From assembly GCF_000611645.1 (NCBI RefSeq), contig NW_014011739.1:1-11449 (forward strand): DNA of 11,449 bases, given 5' to 3'. The notes below the pieces were generated by a model. That model saw nothing but the letters and a program-made list of their open reading frames with translations. It searched no databases and had not been told where the DNA came from. Below are positions 1 through 8,900 of this stretch, piece after piece. The DNA is from Monoraphidium neglectum (Eukaryota; Chlorophyta; Chlorophyceae; Sphaeropleales; Selenastraceae). Each line of letters opens with the position of its first letter. Within the stretch, counting starts at the first letter, position 1. The position numbers were made by a program, and so were the translations under genes.

Positions 1-182
1 TCGGCTCTCCCTCCATTTTGCTATATCTGGACACGTCTGGACGAGATTTTACGCGACCCCCTGACAATGAGCCATCGCACGTTTTGACCACCAGTGCCTT
101 GCAGCTGGCGAGCCAATTTGGTCGGTCCCTCACCACCGGCCCCTACCCGTGTGTGCCCACCCACCTCTGCGCTGCCTTGCAC
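1..182 (-). other. Left edge: probable intron or later exon of gene 2, unresolved
   Basis: The gene 2 frame stays open past 183 to a TAG near 21, but third positions lose their GC bias after the GTGCAA donor-like site. A CAG acceptor-like site precedes GTGCGATGGCTC-type sequence near the edge. No motif lets me choose, so the gene's 3' end is taken to lie outside the window. Confidence 0.35.
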
Positions 183-2611
183 CTGTCCCCTGGTGACGCC
201 ATACCGCGTGGCGGTCCCTCGGCTCTGCAGCTCTAGACGGACGTTCTGCGCCGGCGGCCCCGGGTTCTGGGGCTCCCGGGTCGACGAGAAGTCTGGGCGG
301 TCGGCCGAGTCTGCATAACCTCGGACGATGGCGCCGCCGGCGTTGGTGGGGGTGACGGGGCCGTCCCCGACGACGTTGGCGTCGGGGCTGGCGCCGGGCT
401 GCCCCTTGTTAACGACGCCCAGGGAGTCGACCTGGGCGCGCGTTGAGGTCCGGTTGCCTGCGCAAGGATTTTGGGGGTGTGAGGGGCAGAAGAGGCTTTG
501 GCAGGCTCGGGTGTGAGTCGGCAAGATCAGCAGTGCGGGTGCGAGGCTGTTGGAGAGAAAGTCTTCAATTTCTTTCGCAAATTGAAGCCGCGCAAGCAAC
601 AAGGCCACCTGGAACAAAACTTCAGTTGCCATTGCGCACGATCAGCCAGGCTTTTGGGGCAGACGGGCTCATCACATGGATTAGCACATGTGCGCGCGCG
701 CCTGTCCCGGTCATCAGGGTGCTGGCCTCGTTGTCTGCGCCATCCCTCCTGGCGCCCGACAGGATCACCAGCGCCTGGCCAAACGGCACGCCTGGTCAGC
801 ATGAGGAGCAACAGAGTGGGACCCGATTGCATGGCAGGGGCGGAACCACACACGCGCATCAGAAATCAGGGCAACATTCATGCACGCACACTTGCGCTGC
901 ATCACCCAACTCTTGCCGAGGGGCCTCCTGCAGTCAGAGGTGCTCATCAAATATCATAAGCAGTGCGGCGAATGCAGCGGCGGTTGAGTATTTCTGAAGT
1001 TGGCTGGGACCCCTGACGCCGGCTCACCAAATTGGCTGGTCACAGCCTTCTCGCCGGCGTTGCTGCTGGTGCCGCCCAGAGCCTGGGCGGCTGCATGCGC
1101 AGGGCGGGGAGTCCGCGCGAAGCTAAATTGGGCCGGGTGTGCAAGTCGCGCGCACCTGGCGGCGGCTACCTCATCGCGCACGGCTGCATGACACTTACAA
1201 GCACACGTGTGAAGCTTTCAGCCGCTGTGCTACGAGGATCGCTATGCCGGAAAACAATGTGCCCCCTATCCAATATCAACCAACATCAATCCCCAGCAGC
1301 GGCGCTCGCGCGCACCCGCGTCCGAGGCAGCGCCGCCCTCGGAAACCGTGAAGCCTGACACCGTTCCTCCTGATCCGAGGTCTTTAGCTGCAGAAGGATA
1401 CAAAAGGCGGCACGCACGTTGCCAAAACACCATGCATGAGCACTGATAAACACAGGGTTTCACAGCAGGTGAGGGTCAGCAGATAGAGCCTTGTGATTGG
1501 TCGTGTCTCGCGCGCTGAACACTTGGCTGGCAGTGGTATTGGAAACCAGCGAGCCACTCAAGCCAGCTCGAACCACCAGGTCAAGTTGTGCAAGCAAGGC
1601 CCAGTGCAAGCACTCCAACACACCGTGTGAATAAAAAGCCTCAATCGTGCCTCGGGGTCGGGCCCCTGCTATGCGCGGCCACTCACAGCTGCGGTTGTCA
1701 TCCGAGATGATTGATTTCGCCACCGCCGTCGCGCTGCTGTTCGTTTTGGCCACGCTGAAGCGGGGGTCGATGGCGGCGCTGCCCGATATCCCGGCGCCCC
1801 CAGTCCTGAGAGGGGTCTCTTCGAGGCCCGTCACAGCGCGCCGCCGCTCGCCGGCCGACGCCCCTGATGCAGAGGAGTCCGCGGCGGCGATGCTGCCGAC
1901 GCGCGGGACGACTGCATCGGGTGTGCCAAGGACGATAGGGAAGCGTGAGACGGGCTGCCAGGTCCAGGGCACTGATTGCATTTCGTTTTTTGAGACCATG
2001 CACGTGTGTGGCCGCAGCAGGCAAGTGCATGCTATGTAGTGCATTTGACGCATGACGAGGAGATGGCATGCCATGTGCACGTGCGGGCAGGAGCATCTGA
2101 TGCCGTGGGGTCCAGTGCTACCCAGGCACGGGCGCCTGCAAACAACACATTGGCGAGCCATCAATGTCGACTGACGTCCCACGCAGCTGCTCCGCGTTGG
2201 CTCACCTGCAGCATTTCCGTTGATGGCGGAGAGCAGGCCGCCAAACACGCGTCCCAACGAGCCGGTGCCCTCAATGGACGTGCCGCTGGGGTAATCGTCA
2301 AAGCCCCCAACCAGGAAGCTGCCTGCAGGAGCTGCTTGGCGCAGCCGCCGCAGGGAAGTTGGGACGCTGGCGGCGTGTGGCGGCAGTCCTGGCGGCAAGG
2401 TCAGGTAGTGCCTGGTTGTGTGAGAGTTGATAGCTGCTGCTGTCGTCGTCACCGCTGCATCGCAGCCCGCCGCCAGCATCAGGGCTGTCAGCCAGAGGCA
2501 GCAATTCAGGAACACGAACTTGACGACGTCGCTTGGTCTCACTATTGCAAACGATTTTTGGACCTTGAATGTGTCGTGGTTGGCGCATCCACGCTGCCAA
2601 CGTTCTGACAT
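183..2611 (-). CDS. Unrecognised multi-exon protein with N-terminal hydrophobic segment, Gly/Ser/Ala-rich, 3'-partial
   Basis: I do not recognise this gene. Proposed exons are 2611-2206, 1971-1687, 1387-1316, 1090-1028, 791-702 and 457-183. Introns are 2205-1972, 1686-1388, 1315-1091, 1027-792 and 701-458, all phase 1. Donors include GCAG|GTGAGC, AGCT|GTGAGT and TTTG|GTGAGC, with acceptors such as CCTTCTGCAG and CTTGCGCAG. The joined frame has strongly GC-biased third positions, clearest in the 275-nt exon. The first exon has a hydrophobic stretch FVFLNCCLWLTALMLAA followed by GCDA, resembling a signal peptide or signal anchor, then AGSFLVGGFDDYPSGTS. Later exons read PVSRFPIVLGTPDAVVPRVG, TVSGFTVSEGGAAS, LGGTSSNAGEKAVTSQFG and VPFGQALVILSGARRDG. 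Two N-glycosylation sequons (NSS, NRT) are visible. The start at 2611 is uncertain, because the leader lies about 30 residues in and a further upstream exon is possible. The end at 183 is a donor-like ACAG|GTGCAA; a GTGAGG about 50 bp further on is an alternative. A secreted or cell-wall role is only inference. Confidence 0.55.
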
Positions 2612-2653
2612 GGGGGGCATGTGCTTTGTGCAAGGTAGAAAACAATTTGCCAT

Positions 2654-3597
2654 GCCTCACGATACCATACCTGCAGCCTGTCAGTCCTATCCTACGGCTC
2701 GTATCGGCTCTTCCGATGGTCTGATCAATGATCCGCATTGTGAGTGATGAGTCCGTCAACGCAGATATGAAACTTGATTGCGAGAGTACGGCTGGATTTC
2801 TCGATACTAAGACCTGGACACGATGGTGCATCTCAAACTCAACCTGCGCATTGCATTGACTGGAGGCGCACGTGTTGACTGGCACACATACGGTACGTAT
2901 GAGCCAGCCAAACAACGCCATGCTATTCATCGTCATGCAATTCAGGACTATGACTATGATAGGACCAGCCTGGTCAATGATTGCTTTCACTTGCGGTGTT
3001 GACATTGGCTGCTTATTGGCATAAACAGCTTGCTGGCTACTCACACGAGGCACCACCTGTGTGTGAGCATAGAGTTGCCTCACTGCGTCGCTGTTATGAT
3101 CACACAATGCGTGGCAAGCACGTGCTTGCATGCGCAATGCGACCCAAACCTATCATCCTTTGGTGTCCGTTGCCCTACCAAAACTCGTCCACAGCAGCCG
3201 CTCTCTCTCTTGCCGCCGACGCCCTCTGCCCAGGATTGTTTCAGCGCATGGGCCTGAGTGAGCGCCTGTGGCATGTGACATGTACCTGCCTGGCATGTTA
3301 GGGGTCATGAACAAGCCGGCTTCATGGTGACAGGCAGTAGGTGGGTTGCTGCTTTATCCAACAATGCCGTTGCGTGGAGGCAACTTGAAGCAAGCACGCA
3401 AGCAAGGGAATCTGCGCAAGGATACGCGTTGGACGCTCAAGGCGATAAAAAAATCACACGCATAATATATGTACAATGACCAGGTAAGGTGTACAGGACC
3501 GCCTCATGCCTTGTCAGCATGTGCTGGGTCCCCTCTGACGGGCGGCGAAGTGCGCTGCCCTTGACGCCGGCTGCGCGGCGGCGGCGTGTCGTCGCCA
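2654..3597. other. Intergenic spacer: 3' UTR of gene 1 and 5' region of gene 2
   Basis: Neither strand holds an ORF with coding-like composition. The GC content is visibly lower than in the exons, with AT-rich spots such as CATAATATATGTACAATG near 3460-3477. No TGTAA polyadenylation element (the usual green-algal signal) was found on the minus strand after the gene 1 stop; the closest are TGTAC sequences near 3470 and 3490. No clear TATA box for gene 2 was identified. An imperfect palindrome CATACGGTACGTATG lies at 2886-2900. Confidence 0.5.
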
Positions 3598-4357
3598 TCA
3601 CCGCCATCCCGCGGGACGCCGCGGCCGCGACCCCTGCCAAGCGATCCCCCGTCCGCGCGGCCGCTGCGGCCGGGGGCTGCCTTGGATGGCTGCGTCGCCC
3701 GTGTCAGTACCGCCGCTTTCAGCCGGCAAAGCCACGGGAGGATCAACCGTTCGAGCCGCCTTGCGTCCCTTGCGTCGCGGCGCCGCAGCGGCCACCCCAC
3801 TGTCGTCAGGGTCCCCGCCCTCTTTGCATGATTCCGTTTCGCACTGCTGCTGCCCGCTGCCCCTCGTCGGCTCACCAGGGACAGAGGGCCCCCAGCCGGC
3901 CGCCGCCTCCCGTGCGTTCGCGCCGTCGGCGCCGGCGTCCTCGGCCGCGGCACCACCTTGGCTCCCGCCGGCGCCGCCCCTCTCTGGTTTGCGGTCGTCT
4001 CCGGCGCCAGCGAATCGGAACAGGTCCAGGAGGGAGGCGGGCACCAAGCCACCCCCCTGGCCGGCCCGCGCCGCCCCTTCGTACGCCGCCGCCACCGCCG
4101 GCGACGCCCTCTGCAGTGGCAGCGGCCCGCGGCGGCGCTTGGAGGCGGGGGTTGCGGCGTCAGCGACGCCGGCGGGGGCTGGCGCGGCTGCGGGGCCGCT
4201 GTCGTCGGCGCTGGTTGATAGGATGCTGATGACCTCAGCGGGTGGCCCCTGATTCTGCGGCTGCTCCTGTTGCTCCTGTTGCTGCTGCTGCTGCTGCGCC
4301 CGCCTCCGAGGAGGCGGCGGCGGCTCTTGCGGCACACCCTTCGCGCGCCGCTTATTG

Positions 4358-4413
<56 letters not shown>

Positions 4414-4644
4414 GCCGCCGCCCTTCACGCCCGCGACCAGCGCGGCTGCCGCCACCGGCGCCGCCAAACCTGCAGCCGCCTCGGCCTGCACGGGTGACTC
4501 GTCCGAATCCAGGAAAACCGGCTCCGCCCCCTTGGCCCGCCGCGGCCGCTTCGCCTGCGCCCCCGCGCCTGCCCCTCGGCCCCCGCCCCCGCCGCCGCCG
4601 CCCGCCGCCGCCATCGCGCCGAACAGCGACCGGATATCGGGCGT
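3598..4644 (-). other. Low-complexity C-terminal tail with PCNA-like and SUMO-interaction-like motifs, NLS clusters and polyQ
   Basis: After the HNH domain comes TPDIRSLFGAM (codons 4644-4621 for TPDIRSLF, residues 1450-1457). Then follow a Gly run, a basic KRPRRAKG cluster beside VFLDSDES (4518-4495), a 17-residue polyQ (1528-1544), NKRRAKG, a second Q run, EVISILSTSADD (VISIL codons 4233-4219), SKRRRG, an ASLLDLFRF segment and a final basic stretch. The ORF stays open to TGA at 3598-3600. The human protein ends right after its HNH domain, so this tail of about 345 residues is extra. It is probably disordered and nuclear-targeting. A further intron near its end cannot be excluded. Confidence 0.65.
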
Positions 4645-5945
4645 CCTCAACTTCCGCCGCCGCCGCTCCGCCGCGCGCGCTGCCGCCTGCCTCCGGGTCA
4701 CCTCCGCGTGGCACGCGACGCAGAGAGTCCGGAGGTTCTCGAGCTCGCAGCCGCCGCCGCCCTCGTAGACCGCGAGGATGTGGTCTGCGTGCCACGCCAT
4801 GCCCTCGGTCGGCTGCGCAACCAGCCGGTCGACGATGCCAGCGCACCGCCGCCCCGCGAGCCGCGGCGCGAGCCGGCGCACCGCCGCGCGGCGGCGCTCC
4901 TCCCAGCCGGCGGGGCCGCGGGCGATGGACTGCAGCGTCTGGACGAGCGCGTGGCAGTCCAGGCGGCACAGCTGGCAGACGCCCCGCTCGAGCTTGAAGA
5001 GCGCGCGGCGGATCGCGCCTGCGCGCGCGCGTTTGGAGGAGCCGGGTTCGGTCCAGGATAAGGAGGGGCCGCCGTGGCTCAAGCGGCGCGACGCCGGTTT
5101 TGCAAGCCATCTGCGGGCCCTGGGGATGTGATGGCGTGCTCACGCCAGGCCGAACCCACAGGCGCATGCAGAATCCTGGAGAGCCCTGCGAGAATTCTGT
5201 CAATTGAGAACCCCACTCCCATTGATGGATCAACCCCCTGCGGAATGGACACCCCACAAACCGCCCACGAAACCCATTGTCAACCCCTTGCTCAGCGAGC
5301 CTCCCACCAAACCGCATGCCCATCACAGCGGCCCGCCCACCCGAGCTGGACTTGATGTAGTAGGACCTCTCGCAGTCCAGCCCGCAGAACAAGTCCACGC
5401 CGCCCTCCAGCACAGAGTCCGCCGGCGCGTCGCAGTCCGGGACGGGCTTCAGGCAGTGCAGGCATAGCCGCGCCCCCGCGCCGGCCTCGCCGCCGGGCCC
5501 CGGCCCGAACGGCTGCCGGTAGCGGGCGAGACGCGCGCCGCGGCCGCCTGCAAAGCGGACTACCACATCCCGTAGCACGGCCCCAGGCGGCAGCGCACGC
5601 TCGTCCCCGCCCTGCAGGTATCGGGCCGTCCCGACCCCCAGCGCGCCGCTGGCAGCGGCGGCGGCGCCGAGCGCCTCGGCGGCGTCCTGCAGGCATGAGG
5701 AGACGACGCGCCCGTGCAGGCGGTTGCGGGTGACAGCGCGCAGCTCGGCCCAGTCGCAGGCGAAGGTGCGGGCCGCTGACAGCAGCTCCAGCAGCTGGTC
5801 GCGAGTCAGAGGGGCCGCGGGCGCGACGACGCCGAGGGGCCCGAGGAACCCGGGGTGGGAGCGGCAGGCGGGCGCGGCGGGGGGCGCCAGCTGCCCCTGG
5901 TCTGCCTCCTCATCCACCTCATCCTGCTGCTGCTGCTGCTTCTGC

Positions 5946-5977
<32 letters not shown>

Positions 5978-8900
5978 GTGTTGGTTGGGTAAGTTGGGGT
6001 CCACCCGCGCATCCGCAAACTCCGCCAGCGGCGTGGCGGCGACGAACCCGGGCGTCTCGTTGGCGGCCGCCAGGCCGAGCGCGAGGCCGCCCGCGCCGCC
6101 CGCACTCGCGCAACGGGTGTGGCGATTCGGCGCCGAGGGTGGCGCCTGGCCTAGCGGCGCGGCTGCAGGGGCCGCTCCAGGGGATCCTCGCTCCCCAGTA
6201 AGCGGTGTCGCCGCCACAAACCCCGGCGTGCCGCCGGCCGAGCCCTCGCGGCCGCCGCAGCCGCCCCGCTGCTGCCGCCCCTCGCGGCTGCCGCTCGCCG
6301 GCGGCGCCGGCGCAGGCGGAGGCGCCTGCGCTTGTTCAGCGCCCGCGCCGCGGCCTGGGGACGGCAGGCCGGCGTCAAAGGCAGACGCGCCGGCGAGCTC
6401 CGGCGAGGGCAGCAGCCCGCAGAGGGCGGACCGCGCCTGCCCGCGCCGCGCGCGCTGGCCGCCGGTGCTTCCGCCGCTGGCACTGTCGCGGCCGCCGCCG
6501 CTGCTGAGGCAGGCGGCGAGCACCTCGGCCAGGGGGCTGCGCTGGCTGCCGCTGGGGGTGGCTGCAGCTGCGGCCTCAGCGCCACCCGCGGCCTCCGGCC
6601 GCTGCGGCACCCCAGGCTGGCGGCGGCTGGCCGGCACGGGCGTGGACGCGCCGAGCCCCTCGCCGCCGCCTGCGGCCGCCGCCGATGCGGGCGGCGATTT
6701 TGCCCCGCTGACCCCCTGGCTGCCGGCCCCAGCACGCCCAGCCGCTGCGTCCTCGCAGCCTCCCAGCGCGCAGCTTGCTTCCATCTGCGGTGTCTCCCCA
6801 GCTTCCTGTGCCTGCTCTTCTGCCTGCTGCAGGTTCACCTGCTGGACCTGGAGGTGTCCCACCACGCCCTGCTGCTCCTCCTGCTGCTGCTCCTCTGGCT
6901 GCTGCTGCTGCTGCTGCTCTAGCTGGTCTAGCTGGTCTAGCTGGTCTAGCTGCTGCTCCTGCAGCCGTTCTAGCTGCTGCTGTTCCTGCTGTCCTAGCTG
7001 CTGCAGCTGCTGCTGCTCCTGCCCCGGCGCCGGCCACCTCGCGATGACGTCATCCAGCATCGGGCCGCCGCCCTCCCGCTGCATCACCAGGAGCTCCAGC
7101 GGCAGGCTCAGGCCCAGGGGGCGGCTGCCGTCGGGCGCCAGGTGGAAGTGCAGCCGCGAGGTGTACGGGCTGACCTCGAACCACACCTCCGGGGCGCCCT
7201 GCGCGGGCTGCTGCTGCTGCGGCCCCTGCTGCTCCTGCTGCCGCGCTTGCGTTGCAGGGTGCTGCTGCACCGCAGCCGCTGCCTCCGTGCGGACTGGCTG
7301 CGGGGGCTCGGCGGCTGCGGGTCGCGGTTTCTTGGAGGGATTCTGCTCCGGATGGAAGGCGGGCGGCCGCTTCTTGGGCGGCGATGGGCCCGTGAGATCG
7401 ATGATGTCATCACCTGCTGCGGCCACCGCCGCTGCTGCCGCCGCTTCTGCTGCGTGCGACCCTGCTGCCGCCGCGCGCGCCGCAGCCGCTTCGCGCCCGT
7501 CCGCCGGCTCCGGCGAGTCTGGAGGGCCCCCGTCGCGCCTCTGCCGCTGCTGCTGCTCCGACGCCTCTTCCGCGGTTTGCGCCGGCGGCCCCGCCGCCGC
7601 CTGCGTCGCCTGCGTCGCCTGGGTGGCGTGCTCCAGCGTCGCCAGCGGCTCCGCGCCCATCTCCATCACGCGGTCTACCACAAGCCCCATCCCCGCGCGC
7701 CCCCGGGCCGCCGCCCCCGCAACGCCACCGCCGCCGCCGCCACCGCCGCCCTCGGCCCCTCGCCCTCCGCTGTCTGCGCCGGCGCCCGCGCCCGCGGCGG
7801 CCGCCGCGCCAGGCCGCGCGTCGCCGTCGTGGACCTGCGTGATCTGGCAGAGGCTGTTGTTCAGCCGCTGCCACCGCTTGTCGTCGGACGTGCCGCGGGC
7901 ACATAGAAAATAGACGTTGACGGCGCTGCGCTGGCCCTTGCGGTGGGCCCTGTCCTCGGCCTGGCGCACCAGGGCCACCTCATCTGGAAGCTCAACAAAC
8001 ACCACCACCCCCGCCGTCGCGAAATCGAGGCCTGTTCAGTCGGGGTGGAGTTTGGAGGAGGGTGATTTGAGACCGGGGGGCGAATCAGGCCAGGGATGGA
8101 GCCGTCCGGAAGGTGTGTGTGGCACAGGGACGGGAGCGGGGCCGGGTGCGGGGTAGACCGCCTGCTGGGTGGATGCGCGGCCTGGCGAGCGGCTGGGACA
8201 GAGAGCGGCTGGGGCCCCAGCCTGCCCGAACGCCCACCAAGCAGCTCCTCGCCTGTGCCATTCAAGAAGCGGTGCGCCAAGCCCAGGGCGGCACGGCCTC
8301 CCTGGCGGCGGCCGCGCCCCTCCATTCCCCTCATCCTTGCCAGGGCCCCCGCCCCGCTCACCGACCGCGGCGGCGGTGATGCTCAGCAGTGCGACCCTGA
8401 CGGAAGGGTCGCACCTGAACCGCTGCACTGCCGCCTGCCGCTCCCGGCTGTCGTGGCTGCCATCCACGCGCACGTAGCCCACGCCGCGCCAGCCGCTGCC
8501 GCCCTCGCCGCCCTCGCCGCCGCCGTCGGCGGCGCCGCTCCCCATGCTATCGGTGTCGCCCGCCGCGGCCGCGGCCGCGGCGGCTGCAGAGTCCCCGTAT
8601 GTGTAGCCGCCCAGAGCCTCTGCCAGCTTGTCCATCACATCCCTTGGAAAGGCACGCAAAAGGGAGGCGTTCGCGTGCGTCGGGCGCCGGGTGCCGACAC
8701 TGTGCACCGCGCGGCTGCGCCGCCAGCGGAGCTGCCGCGCCGGAGCCGGCGCCGGCAGGGTCCTTGCTGGAAACTGATGTTTGCAGAGGGGTGCCAATCC
8801 TGCCGCCCGCTAGCTGCTTCTCTGTGTGACACCGGATAGCCGAAGCCAAACAGGCGCACTCCCCGCACCTGTGGTGTGCAAAAACGAGGAATTTCGGCAG

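Larger units (their letters stand above)
5810..7030 (-). other. About 400-residue disordered Q/A/G/P/S-rich insertion inside the substrate-recognition region
   Basis: This stretch is open in the gene frame but has almost no conserved sequence. It starts with a Gln/Leu/Glu-rich block (about residues 762-829) that could form a coiled coil, moves through Ala/Gly/Ser/Pro-rich blocks, contains two copies of TPGFVAATPL, and ends with a Gln run broken by Lys near 5977-5924. Insertions of this kind are common in GC-rich chlorophyte proteins. No donor/acceptor pair that would remove it as an intron stood out, and the frame is uninterrupted with high GC at third positions, so I treat it as coding. Confidence 0.65.

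Noticed and set aside
107..1035. Inverted 12-bp match AGCCAATTTGGT near 110 and 1024
   Set aside because: It is too short and too far apart to stand out from chance, with no flanking similarity.
1647..2039. Plus-strand open frame opposite gene 2
   Set aside because: Codon bias and splice signals favour the minus-strand exon 1971-1687. The plus frame shows no motif or independent support.
1460..2653. A single unspliced 397-codon minus-strand gene
   Set aside because: The stretches 2205-1972 and 1686-1460 within it have intron-like composition and are bounded by strong GTGAGC/GTGAGT donors and AG acceptors in matching phase, so a spliced model is better.
2298..3137. A 279-codon minus-strand frame upstream of and overlapping gene 2
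   Set aside because: It overlaps the gene 2 first exon in another frame, has no GC bias at third positions and no recognisable domain. A small part might be 5' untranslated or an upstream exon, but nothing supports it as coding.
4645..5018. HNH domain as a homing endonuclease or bacterial defence nuclease
   Set aside because: It is fused in frame to a SNF2 helicase with ZRANB3-type spacing, zinc pairs and substrate-recognition segments, and the gene has spliceosomal introns.
4352..5340. Continuation of the large gene 1 open frame past 5341 without splicing
   Set aside because: Beyond 5341 the frame leaves the conserved sequence and later reads the HNH region out of frame. Splicing 5340-5019 restores SSSG-AIRRALFKLERG and an intact HNH domain.
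5724..7913. A 729-codon open frame on the plus strand opposite gene 1
   Set aside because: It is antisense to an exon with clear conserved motifs. Its product is Cys/Ser/Ala/Pro homopolymer runs produced by CTG- and GC-rich composition, with no recognisable domain.
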